A stretch of 46,057 bases of DNA from assembly GCF_003337245.1 (NCBI RefSeq), contig NZ_QPJE01000017.1:1-46057 (forward strand), given 5' to 3'. Under the pieces are notes generated by a model that was not told where the DNA came from, ran no database searches, and saw only the letters and a program-made list of their open reading frames with translations. The DNA is from Halanaerobium sp. MA284_MarDTE_T2. Its GTDB lineage: Bacteria > Bacillota > Halanaerobiia > Halanaerobiales > Halanaerobiaceae. Below, piece after piece: positions 26,738 to 36,016 of this stretch. The translations under genes and the position numbers were made by a program. Numbering within the stretch: position 1 is the first letter of the stretch; every line of letters begins with the position of its first letter.

Positions 26738-28036
26738 TCACTCTTCACTTTCTTTACTTTCTTTTACCACAATTCTACTGCCAATTACAGAAATTATTTC
26801 AACCTTTACCTCTTTATCAACAAAACCACCTTCACTAACAACATCCAGCCGTTCAGAATCTATTTCTATAATACCTGAGGGTCGGAGAGGAGTTACAGCA
26901 ATACCCCTTTTCCCTACCAGATCTTTCCTGCTGCTGTGTGAAAAATATTTTTCGGCATCAGCTGATAGAGATATTCTTTTCCAGAACTTACTAACACCAA
27001 GCAGTTTAATTAAAATAACTGCGCTTAATACTGTCATAATTACAACAGCAGCCAGCACATTTACAGCCGTACTTTTATCAGGAAAAAAGAAAAAAAGGCT
27101 GGTCATTACTGCTGCAATTCCACTAATTCCCGCCACTCCAAACCCAGGTATAACAAAAACCTCTAGAATAATAAGAATGATTCCCAGTAAAAAGAGAAGC
27201 ATTAAACCCCAGCCCGCACTGCCTACAAATAAATGTCCGGCAAAAAATAATAAAAATGCTGTAATACCCACTGTTCCACCAATACCAAAGCCTGGAGTAA
27301 GTATTTCAAAAATAAGACCGGAAAATCCTACAACTAATAATAAAGTACTTACAATTGGATTGGTTAAAACAGATGAAACTAATTCAATGTTACTTTTTGT
27401 AATAAAATTAATTTCAGAAATTTCAATATTTTTTTCAAAAAACAAATCGTCTCTGGAATTAACTATTTGATCAGCAATTTTTAATTTTACTGCTTCTTCA
27501 GCAGTCAGTGTAAGAAGTTTACCTTTCTCAATTATACCCTCGATTACTATATCTTCATCAACCATTGCCTCGGCAATTAATGAATCTTTATTCCTTTTTT
27601 CAGCTGTAGCAGCAAATTCTTTTCTTAAAGCAGAAATATATTTTTCCTCTTTTGGTCGGGTCTCTGCTGCTCCAATACTCGAACCAGGAGCCATATATAA
27701 ATTCTCCCCCGAAAGTGCAATTAGTGCTCCAGCAGACCATGCTCTTCCATTTACAAAAGTATCAATTTTTACTGATGAATTAAGAATTAAATCTCTTATA
27801 TTAAGTGCAGAATTAACATATCCACCTAAAGTATTTATTTCCATAATAAGCAGATCAGCACCAGAATTTTCAGCTTCTTTAATACCTCTTTTTAGAAAAG
27901 AATACTGACTGCTGTCAATAGTTCCTTCAAGATTGATAAAATATATATTTTCTGCCCTGGTTTTACAATTAAAAACAGGCAGTAAAGATACCAAAACAAG
28001 TATAATAATCAGGTATAAAATAATTTTTTTCGACAT
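26738..28036 (-). CDS. nfeD: NfeD family membrane protein with ClpP-like serine protease domain
   Basis: A signal peptide is followed by a ClpP-class domain (about 30-215) with NTLGGYVNSAL, a probable catalytic serine in RAWSAGALIALSG, and a later GSSIGAAE. Several membrane segments (about 230-350) and a C-terminal NfeD OB-fold (GKRGIAVTPLRPSGIIEID) complete it. The domain order is that of the long NfeD1b proteins encoded next to flotillins. The protease activity is inferred from family members. The 432 residues are complete, with a strong GGAGGT ribosome binding site. Confidence 0.92.
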   Translation of the reverse strand: MSKKIILYLIIILVLVSLLPVFNCKTRAENIYFINLEGTIDSSQYSFLKRGIKEAENSGADLLIMEINTLGGYVNSALNIRDLILNSSVKIDTFVNGRAWSAGALIALSGENLYMAPGSSIGAAETRPKEEKYISALRKEFAATAEKRNKDSLIAEAMVDEDIVIEGIIEKGKLLTLTAEEAVKLKIADQIVNSRDDLFFEKNIEISEINFITKSNIELVSSVLTNPIVSTLLLVVGFSGLIFEILTPGFGIGGTVGITAFLLFFAGHLFVGSAGWGLMLLFLLGIILIILEVFVIPGFGVAGISGIAAVMTSLFFFFPDKSTAVNVLAAVVIMTVLSAVILIKLLGVSKFWKRISLSADAEKYFSHSSRKDLVGKRGIAVTPLRPSGIIEIDSERLDVVSEGGFVDKEVKVEIISVIGSRIVVKESKESEE

Positions 28037-28054
28037 TTCCCCACCTCCGGGAAA

Positions 28055-28094
28055 ATAATTTAGCCAGGGTTTTACCCCTGGGCTAGATAAATTA
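28055..28094 (-). terminator. Hairpin between yqeY and nfeD (terminator or attenuator)
   Basis: On the minus strand TAGCC-C-AGGG pairs with CCCT-GGCTA across GTAAAA, with one bulged C, and outer ATAATT/AATTAT extend it. It begins directly at the yqeY stop codon and is followed by TTATTTT, then the nfeD ribosome binding site. It could end part of the upstream transcript or stabilise an mRNA end. Confidence 0.5.
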
Positions 28095-28544
28095 TTAATT
28101 ATTTAATCTTTCTTTTACTTTTTCGCTCACCATTCCACCATCTGCCCGTCCTTTTACTCTAGGCATAATATTTCCCATTACCTGGCCCATATCAGCCATT
28201 GATTCAGCACCTAATTCTTCAATCGCTTCATCAATCAGCTCATCTACTTCTGCTTCAGAAAGCTGTTCAGGTAAATATTCCTGCAGTATGTCTATTTCTC
28301 TATAAAGTTTATCCATTACATCCTTTTTCCCTGATTTAGCAAAATCATCCAAAGAATCTTTAATCTGTTTTACCTGTTTTGCTATAACAGCAGTAACTTC
28401 CTGGTCATCCAAATCTTTAGATAATTCTATTTCTTTATTTTTTATCTCAGATCGTGTCATTCTAATCACTGAAAGTTTTTCTTTATCTTTGTTTTTCATT
28501 GCTTTTTTCATGTCTTCCAAAAGACGTTCTTTTAAACCACTCAT
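28095..28544 (-). CDS. yqeY: GatB/YqeY domain protein
   Basis: Small protein related to the tRNA-binding tail of GatB. Its role is not firmly known; involvement with aminoacyl-tRNA is suggested by the fold. The chosen ATG (28544) gives MSGLKERLLEDMKKAMK..., as in homologues, with GGGAGTG upstream, and a length of 149 aa. The longer open frame would begin inside the hinT gene. Family motifs LSVIRMTRSEIKNKEIE and MGQVMGNIMPRVKGRADG are intact. In Bacillus rpsU lies just upstream; here hinT does, and rpsU is absent. Confidence 0.93.
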   Translation of the reverse strand: MSGLKERLLEDMKKAMKNKDKEKLSVIRMTRSEIKNKEIELSKDLDDQEVTAVIAKQVKQIKDSLDDFAKSGKKDVMDKLYREIDILQEYLPEQLSEAEVDELIDEAIEELGAESMADMGQVMGNIMPRVKGRADGGMVSEKVKERLNN

Positions 28545-28582
28545 AATTTTCACTCCCAATCTTTTAAAATAAAAAGATATTT

Positions 28583-28927
28583 TTAGCCCGGCGGCCACTG
28601 CATTACTCTTCCACCCAAAAGATGGAAATGAATATGATAAACTGTCTGACCACCATCATCTCCACAGTTGCTGACAATTCTATAACCGGATTCTGCAATA
28701 TTATTCTTTTCGGCTAAATCAGCTGCAGTCTGATAAACATGTCCCAGCAGTTCACTATCACCTTCAGAAATATCATTAATAGTTGAGATGTGTTTTTTTG
28801 GTACAATTAAAATATGTACCGGTGCCTGTGGATTGATATCAGAAAAAGCTACAACTTTTTCATCTTCATATATTAAATCTGTATCAGTTTCTCCTGCAGA
28901 AATTTTGCAGAACAAGCAGTCCTTCAT
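28583..28927 (-). CDS. hinT: HIT family protein (HinT-like)
   Basis: A histidine-triad nucleotide hydrolase (purine nucleoside phosphoramidase type). The catalytic triad is visible as HIHFHLLGG (His98, His100, His102). An N-terminal CLFCKI pair may bind zinc. The 114 residues are complete, ending WPPG. A GAGGTGAG ribosome binding site precedes ATG. It occupies the place between mtaB and yqeY where rpsU usually sits. Confidence 0.94.
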   Translation of the reverse strand: MKDCLFCKISAGETDTDLIYEDEKVVAFSDINPQAPVHILIVPKKHISTINDISEGDSELLGHVYQTAADLAEKNNIAESGYRIVSNCGDDGGQTVYHIHFHLLGGRVMQWPPG

Positions 28928-29006
28928 CTTCTCACCTCCAAAAAATGTTCAAATTAAATAAATAGGTTCTTTATAAATATATTCTATTAAAAAAGAAAAA
29001 CTCCTG

Positions 29007-30320
29007 CTAATCCACCAATTCTCCTTTAACATGATGTGGATCAGCCGAATCAGTAAGTCTTACTTTAAGAAGGCTATTTTGGGCAGCATCAGGGCCAGCA
29101 AAAAGAACCTTAAGATAGTTATCAGTAAAACCTGTAAGCATACCTGTTCTATGATCTCTTTCTTCCTCAACCAAAACCTCTTTTACTTTATTTATAAATT
29201 TCCTCTGATATTTCAGCATCAACTCTTCATTGACATCACGAAGTTTTTTACTGTAAGCACTAATAATATCACCTGGTAATTTATTTTTCATTTCTGCAGC
29301 TTTTGTTCCTTCTCTAATAGAAAATGGGAAAACATGAATTTTACTGAATTCCACTTCTTTCACTATTTCAACCGTTTTAGAAAAACTCTCATTATTTTCA
29401 CCTGGAAAACCTACAATAATATCCGTTGTAATGGCAATATCAGGAACTAACTTTCTAATTTTTTCTACAGTTTCAATAAAATCTTCTCTTAAATAAGGCC
29501 TGTTCATTGCTTTTAGAATTTTATCACTTCCACTCTGTAGCGGAAGATGCAGATGGGAACAGACTCTTTTCTCTTCAGCAATCAGAGCTATCAATTTATC
29601 ACTAATTTCAGTTTCTTCAATAGAGCTTAATCTAATTCTTTTTATATCAGAAATATCCAAAATTTTTTCTATCAATTCAGCCAGAGCATCTTTGTTTTTT
29701 TTATCAGAACCATATGCCCCCAGATGAGTACCAGTTAAAATGATTTCTTTTACTCCCTGACTGCAGAGATTTTTAACCTCTTCAATTACAGATTTCTCAC
29801 TTCGGCTGCGCACAGGTCCTCTGGCATAGGGTATAATACAGTAAGTGCAGAACTGGTTACAACCATCCTCTATTTTTACATTGGCTCTGGTGGTATTTGT
29901 CAGCCTCTTTACCTCAAGACCCTCATAATCATTAAGCTCTTTATAATCCTTTATTTCTGCGTCAAATTCATCTCCAGCAAGAAGTTCAGAGACTTTATTA
30001 ACTATTTGCAATTTGCCGGAACTTCCCATAATAAAATCTATTTCATCAATAGATTCAACTTCATCAGGAAAAGCCTGAGTATAACAGCCAACAATTCCTA
30101 CCAAACTGTTAGGATTGGCTCTTTTAGCTCTTCTTGCAATCTGCCTTGTCTTTCTGGCAGCTTCATTTGTAACTGTACAGCTATTTATTATATAAACATC
30201 TGCAGATTTAGAATAATCAACGATTTCAAAACCACTGTCTGTAAAAAGATCTATCATTGCTTCTGTCTCATACTGATTTACTCTGCAGCCTAAAGTATAA
30301 AATGCTGCTTTTTTATTCAT
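29007..30320 (-). CDS. mtaB: tRNA t6A37 methylthiotransferase MtaB
   Basis: A radical-SAM enzyme that converts t6A37 to ms2t6A37 in tRNAs reading ANN codons. An N-terminal UPF0004 domain has the cluster-binding cysteines (LGCRVNQYE, NSCTVT, GCYTQ). The radical-SAM CxxxCxxC is CNQFCTYC, and a C-terminal TRAM domain follows. ATG at 30320 (437 aa) is preferred because GGTG is well placed; the longer frame extends into rsmE. It overlaps rsmE by 8 nt. Confidence 0.95.
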   Translation of the reverse strand: MNKKAAFYTLGCRVNQYETEAMIDLFTDSGFEIVDYSKSADVYIINSCTVTNEAARKTRQIARRAKRANPNSLVGIVGCYTQAFPDEVESIDEIDFIMGSSGKLQIVNKVSELLAGDEFDAEIKDYKELNDYEGLEVKRLTNTTRANVKIEDGCNQFCTYCIIPYARGPVRSRSEKSVIEEVKNLCSQGVKEIILTGTHLGAYGSDKKNKDALAELIEKILDISDIKRIRLSSIEETEISDKLIALIAEEKRVCSHLHLPLQSGSDKILKAMNRPYLREDFIETVEKIRKLVPDIAITTDIIVGFPGENNESFSKTVEIVKEVEFSKIHVFPFSIREGTKAAEMKNKLPGDIISAYSKKLRDVNEELMLKYQRKFINKVKEVLVEEERDHRTGMLTGFTDNYLKVLFAGPDAAQNSLLKVRLTDSADPHHVKGELVD

Positions 30321-31074
30321 TATTATCACCAAATTCACCTTTTTCATATAATATACAGCTTAATGCTACAATACCGGCTGTTTCTGTTCTCATAATTCTC
30401 GGACCGAGTGTCAGAATATCTGCTTTTAGTTCATTTTCTAAAAATTCAATTTCCTGAACAGAAAATCCTCCCTCAGGACCAATTATTATAAGTATATTAT
30501 CACTGCTTTTAACAATATTATGAGAAAAATAATTTTTTAAAGTTCGCGTTTTTTCTGCCTCCCAAAAAGTAATAATATGATCAAACCGTTCTTTTAATTC
30601 TTTTAAAGATTTGAGATTTCTAAATTCTAAAATATCAGGAATAACAGCTCGGCCAGACTGTTTGGCAGCAGCTTCAGCAACTCTCTGCCATCTTTCAATT
30701 TTTTTAGCTTTCTTTTTAGCATTATATTTTACAATACTGCGGCTGCTTTCTAATGGTATTAATCCATAAAACCCTATTTCTGTTGCTTTTTCTACTATTA
30801 AATCCATTTTACTCTTTTTTGGAAGACCCTGAGCTATAAATACTTTCAATTCTGACTCTGTTTTTGATTTTTCGCTTTTTATAATCTCCAGCAAAACTTC
30901 ATTTTCTGGATAATCAACAATTTCTGCCAGCATATCATTTCCCCTACCATTAGAAAGAACAACCCTGTCACCTATTTTTAGGCGCAGGGAATTTTTAATG
31001 TGATTATAATCTTTTCCAGAAATTGTAATAGTTTCCCCAGTATTGTAATGCCTTTTGATGAAAAATCTGTGCAT
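30313..31074 (-). CDS. rsmE: 16S rRNA m3U1498 methyltransferase
   Basis: A SPOUT-class methyltransferase that acts on U1498 of 16S rRNA. Family marks: MHRFFIKRHY at the N-terminus, KATEIGFYGLIPLESSRS, RWQRVAEAAAKQSGRAVIP and the knot with IIGPEGGFSVQEIEFLEN, then LGPRIMRTETAGIVAL. ATG at 31074 (253 aa) follows GGAGAGG. It lies directly after dnaJ, where prmA usually intervenes. Confidence 0.95.
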   Translation of the reverse strand: MHRFFIKRHYNTGETITISGKDYNHIKNSLRLKIGDRVVLSNGRGNDMLAEIVDYPENEVLLEIIKSEKSKTESELKVFIAQGLPKKSKMDLIVEKATEIGFYGLIPLESSRSIVKYNAKKKAKKIERWQRVAEAAAKQSGRAVIPDILEFRNLKSLKELKERFDHIITFWEAEKTRTLKNYFSHNIVKSSDNILIIIGPEGGFSVQEIEFLENELKADILTLGPRIMRTETAGIVALSCILYEKGEFGDNNE

Positions 31075-31102
31075 CTTAATCCTCTCCAGTATAATTTTTA
31101 CA

Positions 31103-32242
31103 TTAAACACTAAGGGCTTCTTTTATTTTTTTTAAAAACCCTTTATGTTCCGGATTAATTTCTTCACCACTGATTTCTGCAAACTCTTCTAAAAGTTTTT
31201 TCTGCTCTTTACTTAAATTTTTAGGTATAATTACCTTAACTTTTATATATTGATCTCCCCGCCCATGACGGTTGAGGTGAGCAATACCTTTATTTTTTAA
31301 TCTAAATGTTGTGCCAGGTTGAGTTCCTTCCGGTATATCAAATTGTACTTTGCCGTCAAGTGTAGGGACTTTTATTTTATCTCCCAGAGTAGCCTGAACA
31401 AAGCTGATGGGTACTTCACAGTAAACATCATCACCTTTTCGATCAAATATCTTATGATTTTCAACCTCAATTAATATATATAGATCTCCAGCCGGTGCAC
31501 CTTTTTCTCCTGCCTGTCCTTCTCCGGACATTCTCAGTCTTGTTCCTGTATCTACACCTGCCGGGATATTAACTGTTAATTTTCTCTGTTTTCTTACCTT
31601 TCCAGATCCACCACATTTTGAGCAGGGTTCTGAAATTATCTTACCTTCACCACCACAGCGCGGACATACTTTTGCCTGAGTGAACTGACCAAAAGGAGTG
31701 TTTTGAGTGGATCTCACCTGACCCTGGCCGCGACATTCCGGACATGTTTTTACCTCAGAGCCCGGTTCTGCTCCACTACCATTACAGTGATCACATTCTT
31801 CATCTCTAGGAATTCTAATTTCTTTTTTACCACCAAAGGCAGCTTCTTCAAAAGTTATATTCAGCCTGTACTGAAGATCCGCTCCCGGGCGTGGTCCTCT
31901 TCCTCTTTGCTGGCGGTTTCCCATACCGCCAAAACCTCCACCGAAAAACATGTCAAATATATCATCAAGACCACCAAATCCACTTCTGGCAAAATCATCA
32001 AAATTAAAGTCATTTTCATTAATACCAGAATGTCCATACTGATCATATCTGGCTCTTTTATCCGGATCACTTAATATATCATATGCCTCAGATATTTCTT
32101 TGAATTTTTCTGTTGTATCCTTACCATCCTGATTCATATCTGGATGGTATTTTTTTGCAAGTTTTCGATATGCTTTTTTAATTTCTTTCTGGTCAGCATC
32201 TCTGCTGACACCAAGAATCTCATAATAATCCTTTTTTGCCAT
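31103..32242 (-). CDS. dnaJ: Chaperone DnaJ
   Basis: The co-chaperone that stimulates DnaK ATPase and delivers unfolded substrates. A J domain with HPD (residues about 33-35) leads to a Gly/Phe region ([19 protein letters not shown]). Four zinc-binding CxxCxGxG repeats follow ([32 protein letters not shown]), then the C-terminal substrate-binding domains. The 379 residues are a full class A DnaJ. It follows dnaK, with a strong hairpin in the gap. Confidence 0.97.
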   Translation of the reverse strand: MAKKDYYEILGVSRDADQKEIKKAYRKLAKKYHPDMNQDGKDTTEKFKEISEAYDILSDPDKRARYDQYGHSGINENDFNFDDFARSGFGGLDDIFDMFFGGGFGGMGNRQQRGRGPRPGADLQYRLNITFEEAAFGGKKEIRIPRDEECDHCNGSGAEPGSEVKTCPECRGQGQVRSTQNTPFGQFTQAKVCPRCGGEGKIISEPCSKCGGSGKVRKQRKLTVNIPAGVDTGTRLRMSGEGQAGEKGAPAGDLYILIEVENHKIFDRKGDDVYCEVPISFVQATLGDKIKVPTLDGKVQFDIPEGTQPGTTFRLKNKGIAHLNRHGRGDQYIKVKVIIPKNLSKEQKKLLEEFAEISGEEINPEHKGFLKKIKEALSV

Positions 32243-32282
32243 AAATACACCACCTCATCTATAAAGAAAAGAGAGAACAGAC

Positions 32283-32307
32283 CAAGGGAGAGTAAATCTC
32301 TCCCTTG
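32283..32307 (-). other. Strong intercistronic hairpin between dnaK and dnaJ
   Basis: A perfect 10-bp stem (CAAGGGAGAG/CTCTCCCTTG) with a 5-nt loop lies in the 88-bp dnaK-dnaJ gap. The minus-strand sequence after it (GTCTGTTCTCTC) is not a T-run, so a role in processing or differential stability is likelier than simple termination. Confidence 0.6.
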
Positions 32308-32330
32308 TCTATAACTCACTCTATCTTATC

Positions 32331-34196
32331 TTATTTATCTTCGTCAACTTCTTCATAATCTACATCAACGGTATTATCATCATCACTCTGTCCAGAAGCT
32401 CCTTGCTGTGTCTGTCCAGCCCCCGGTTGGCCCTGTGCAGCACCCTGCTGTGCCTGTTGAGCCTGAGAATACAGTTCAGTACTTAATTCGCTCAGCACTT
32501 CTTTAAGTGCTTCCATCTTTTCCTTGATTTCATCTATATCTTCATCTTCAGATTTAAGTGTTTCTTCCAGTTCATTTTTGGAAGCCTCTACTTTATCTTT
32601 AATATCATCACTAACTTTATCTCCAGCTTCTTTCAGTGTCTTTTCAGTTTGATGTACAAGGGCATCTGCTTCATTTCTAGTCTCAATCTTTTCTACACGC
32701 TTTCTGTCTTCTTCTTCGTGTGCTTCTGCATCCTTTACCATTTCTTCAATCTCTTCTTCGGACAGACCACTGGTAGACTTAATAGTAATTTTCTGTTCAT
32801 TTCCTGTGCCTTTATCTTTAGCTGAAACATGAACAATACCATTTTTATCTATATCAAATGTGACTTCAATTTGTGGTACTCCACGTGGTGCAGGTGGAAT
32901 ATCTGTCAGCTGGAAGCGGCCCAGTGTTTTATTATCTTTGGCCATCTTTCTTTCTCCCTGCAGAACATGGATATCAACACTTGTCTGATTATCTGTTGCA
33001 GTCGAGAAAATTTTACTCTTTGATGTTGGAATGGTAGTATTTCTTTCTATCAGTTTGGTAAATACTCCACCAAGAGTTTCTATACCAAGAGATAGTGGTG
33101 TTACATCAAGTAGTACAATATCATCAACTTCTCCAGCTAAAATACCTCCCTGTATAGCTGCACCAACTGCAACAACTTCATCAGGATTAATACCTTTGTG
33201 AGGATCTTTACCGATCAGATTTTTTACAGCTTCCTGTACAGCAGGTACTCTAGTAGAACCACCAACAAGTATAACTTCATCTATGTCAGAAGTATCCATA
33301 TCTGCATCTTTGAGAGCTTTTTTTGCCGGTTCCATAGTTTTATCAATTAAATCACTAATTAAACTTTCAAAAGTTGCTCTTGTAAGATCTAAATCAAGAT
33401 GCTGTGGACCATCTTCGGTCTGAGTAATAAACGGCAGATTAATATTTGTCTGCTTAACACTGGAAAGCTCTATTTTAGCTTTTTCGGCAGCATCTTTTAA
33501 TCTCTGCAGAGCCATTTTATCTTTTCTCAAATCTATCCCGCTCTGCTTTTTAAATTCTTCAGCTATATGATCAATAATTCTCTGATCAAAATCATCTCCA
33601 CCAAGGTGATTATTACCATTGGTTGCAATAACTTCAAAAACTCCATCCCCTATATCAAGAATAGATACATCAAAAGTTCCACCACCGAGATCATAAACCA
33701 GAATTGTCTGCTCTTTATCATCGGTTAATCCATATGCAAGAGCAGCAGCTGTTGGCTCATTGATAATTCTTTCTACTTTTAACCCTGCTATTTTACCAGC
33801 ATCTTTAGTTGCCTGCCTCTGGCTGTCTGTAAAATAGGCAGGAACAGTAATTACTGCCTCATCAATTGTTTCTCCAAGATACTCTTCTGCATCTCTTTTC
33901 AGCTTCTGCAAAATCATAGCAGATATCTGCTGAGGAGTGTATTTTTCATTATTCAGCGTAACTGTATAATCAGAACCCATATGTCTCTTAATAGAACTTA
34001 CGGTCTGGTCAGGATTGGTAATCGCCTGACGCTTTGCATGTTCACCAACTATTCTTTCACCTTTTTTGGAATATGCAACTACAGATGGTGTAGTTCTTCC
34101 ACCTTCTTTATTTGGTATAACAGTTGGTTCTCCACCTTCCATAACTGCCATACATGAATTAGTTGTTCCTAAATCAATACCAATTACTTTACCCAT
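32331..34196 (-). CDS. dnaK: Chaperone DnaK (Hsp70)
   Basis: The ATP-dependent chaperone. The actin-like ATPase domain shows [26 protein letters not shown] and [12 protein letters not shown]. The linker [11 protein letters not shown] precedes the substrate-binding domain, and a Gln/Gly-rich tail ends in [11 protein letters not shown]. The 621 residues are complete. It sits between grpE and dnaJ in the HrcA-controlled operon. Confidence 0.98.
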   Translation of the reverse strand: MGKVIGIDLGTTNSCMAVMEGGEPTVIPNKEGGRTTPSVVAYSKKGERIVGEHAKRQAITNPDQTVSSIKRHMGSDYTVTLNNEKYTPQQISAMILQKLKRDAEEYLGETIDEAVITVPAYFTDSQRQATKDAGKIAGLKVERIINEPTAAALAYGLTDDKEQTILVYDLGGGTFDVSILDIGDGVFEVIATNGNNHLGGDDFDQRIIDHIAEEFKKQSGIDLRKDKMALQRLKDAAEKAKIELSSVKQTNINLPFITQTEDGPQHLDLDLTRATFESLISDLIDKTMEPAKKALKDADMDTSDIDEVILVGGSTRVPAVQEAVKNLIGKDPHKGINPDEVVAVGAAIQGGILAGEVDDIVLLDVTPLSLGIETLGGVFTKLIERNTTIPTSKSKIFSTATDNQTSVDIHVLQGERKMAKDNKTLGRFQLTDIPPAPRGVPQIEVTFDIDKNGIVHVSAKDKGTGNEQKITIKSTSGLSEEEIEEMVKDAEAHEEEDRKRVEKIETRNEADALVHQTEKTLKEAGDKVSDDIKDKVEASKNELEETLKSEDEDIDEIKEKMEALKEVLSELSTELYSQAQQAQQGAAQGQPGAGQTQQGASGQSDDDNTVDVDYEEVDEDK

Positions 34197-34235
34197 TTTA
34201 AATTCCTCCTTATATATAACTTTCTGTAATTTTAG

Positions 34236-34865
34236 TTAACAGGCAACCTTAACCATTGCCGGCCTAATTACTCTACCTTCAACAATATAACCTTTCTGCA
34301 GTACTTCAACTACTGTACCTTCTTCCTGATCATCAGCTTCAACCTTCATAATTGCTTCGTGAAATTCAGGATTAAATTCTTCGCCAAGTGCAGAAATTTC
34401 TTCAATGCCTTCTTTATTTAATACAGTTATAATTTGGCGGTAAATCATCTCGACACCGTTGAAAAAATCGCCTTCCTGGTCAGCAGAATTAAGTGCTCTT
34501 TCGAAGTTATCAATTACAGGTAATAGATTTTCGCAGAGCTCTATTTTACCTTTTAGAGTCATTTCTCTTTTTTCTTTTTCAGATCTTTTTCTATAGTTAA
34601 TAAAATCTGCCTGCAGACGCTGCAGTCTGTTAAGCAGATCATCAACTTCCTTATTTAATGCATCAATTTTAGTATCTTTCTTATTGATTTCATCAATAAG
34701 TTCCTGTTTTGAAACTTCAATTTCTCCATCTGTTTCTGTTTCATCAAATTGATTTTCCTCTTCAGAAACATTTTTTTCTACTTCCAATTCGTCTTCAGGC
34801 TGTATATTATTATTTTGATCAGCCTCATTTTCCCTATTTATATTTTTTTCTTCGGCTTTTTCCAT
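34236..34865 (-). CDS. grpE: Nucleotide exchange factor GrpE
   Basis: Releases ADP from DnaK. A long acidic, coiled-coil N-terminal arm (residues about 1-110) leads to the core with DFINYRKRSEKEK, LLPVIDNFERAL and the beta-wing ending VLQKGYIVEGRVIRPAMVKVA. I chose ATG at 34865 (209 aa), behind TAGGTG. It starts 5 bp after the hrcA stop codon. Confidence 0.97.
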   Translation of the reverse strand: MEKAEEKNINRENEADQNNNIQPEDELEVEKNVSEEENQFDETETDGEIEVSKQELIDEINKKDTKIDALNKEVDDLLNRLQRLQADFINYRKRSEKEKREMTLKGKIELCENLLPVIDNFERALNSADQEGDFFNGVEMIYRQIITVLNKEGIEEISALGEEFNPEFHEAIMKVEADDQEEGTVVEVLQKGYIVEGRVIRPAMVKVAC

Positions 34866-34870
34866 TATTA

Positions 34871-35917
34871 TCACCTACTTGCTTTTGAAATTAATTTTCC
34901 TAATAAATCAGATATAATATCAACAGATAAGATAACCTTTGAATATTCCATCCTTGTTGGCCCTATAACACCAATTTTACCAACTGCTCTATTGGCAAGA
35001 TAATATGTTGCCACAACCAGGCTGCAGTTCTGCATATCCTCTATACCATTTTCCTGACCAATCCTTATTTCAAGATCAGAATCAGAAAAATCACTGATAA
35101 GACTGCTCAATATATCTTCCTGCTCCAGCAGTTTTAGCACTTTTTTTAATCTTTCTATATCATTAAATTCTGGCTGTTCAAGTATATATGATGTTCCACC
35201 GAGATACACTTTGACATCTTCTGGTTCAAAAACATCTTCGATTTCAGAATATATCTGCTTAATTATTTCTGCTGAAATATCAATCCGGGAAAGCAGTTCT
35301 TTTTCTACTCTGGTTAGATATTCAGCTGTTAAAGAAGATAAGAATTTGTTTTCTAACTTATCACTTAAAAATTTGTTTATATAAGCCAGTTTTTTGTTTG
35401 ATAATTTTTCCTGAACTTTAACAATTTTATTGTTAACCATTCCTGTATCTGTAACAAGAATAATCAGGAGTGAATTATCTTCCAGTTCCATAATCTGTAC
35501 TTTTCTCAACCTACTTTCCTGAATTTTTGGTTCACTAACTAGTGAAGTATAATGTGTCATATTGGAAAGCATTTTTCCCATTCCAGAAATAATATCCTGC
35601 ACACTCTTCATATCATCGTATATATGTTCTATTTTTTGTATCGATGAAGGGGCCGGATTTATATTTTTTTTGACAATTGTATCAACATAAAAACGATATC
35701 CTTTATCTGAAGGAATTCTTCCTGCAGATGTGTGGGGCTGTTCTAAATAACCAAGTTCTTCAAGATCGGCCATCTCATTCCTTATTGTTGCAGGACTTAC
35801 ATCTAGATTATATTTTTTAGCTAAAGTACGAGACCCGATTGGAGATGCTGAAATAATATGCTCCTGAATAACAGCCTGCAGTATTTTCTTTTTTCTGGCA
35901 TCTATTTCTTCAACCAT
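34871..35917 (-). CDS. hrcA: Heat-inducible transcription repressor HrcA
   Basis: Binds CIRCE operators and represses class I heat-shock genes; its folding depends on GroEL. A winged helix (SRTLAKKYNLDVSPATIRNEMADLEELGYL, in part) is followed by the GAF-like domain and the dimerisation insert. The chosen ATG (35917, 348 aa) has GGGGTG upstream and lies just after the CIRCE operator. The longer frame would run through the operator. It is the first gene of hrcA-grpE-dnaK-dnaJ. Confidence 0.96.
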   Translation of the reverse strand: MVEEIDARKKKILQAVIQEHIISASPIGSRTLAKKYNLDVSPATIRNEMADLEELGYLEQPHTSAGRIPSDKGYRFYVDTIVKKNINPAPSSIQKIEHIYDDMKSVQDIISGMGKMLSNMTHYTSLVSEPKIQESRLRKVQIMELEDNSLLIILVTDTGMVNNKIVKVQEKLSNKKLAYINKFLSDKLENKFLSSLTAEYLTRVEKELLSRIDISAEIIKQIYSEIEDVFEPEDVKVYLGGTSYILEQPEFNDIERLKKVLKLLEQEDILSSLISDFSDSDLEIRIGQENGIEDMQNCSLVVATYYLANRAVGKIGVIGPTRMEYSKVILSVDIISDLLGKLISKASR

Positions 35918-35933
35918 TATTTTCACCCCATTT

Positions 35934-35960
35934 TTAGCACTCATTAAATTAGAGTGCTAA
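35934..35960. promoter_or_regulatory. CIRCE operator
   Basis: A perfect TTAGCACTC-N9-GAGTGCTAA inverted repeat, the HrcA target, in the 5' leader of hrcA just downstream of the predicted start site. No other CIRCE is visible in the window. Confidence 0.97.
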
Positions 35961-35971
35961 TAACTATTATT

Positions 35972-36000
35972 AAAATAACATATTGTATTTTTTTTGTCAA
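35972..36000 (-). promoter_or_regulatory. Promoter of the hrcA-dnaK operon
   Basis: TTGACA (35995-36000) and TATTTT (35972-35977, with a TG one base upstream) are 17 bp apart on the minus strand. The start near 35965 places CIRCE at the very beginning of the transcript, as in other Firmicutes. Confidence 0.75.
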
Positions 36001-36016
36001 ATCTTTTAAAAGTCAA

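Noticed and set aside
28545-28598. N-terminal extension of yqeY into hinT
   Set aside because: The extra residues are not family-like, and a binding site precedes the internal ATG at 28544.
31703-32074. Open frame opposite dnaJ
   Set aside because: It is the mirror of the glycine- and cysteine-rich DnaJ region, with no start signals.
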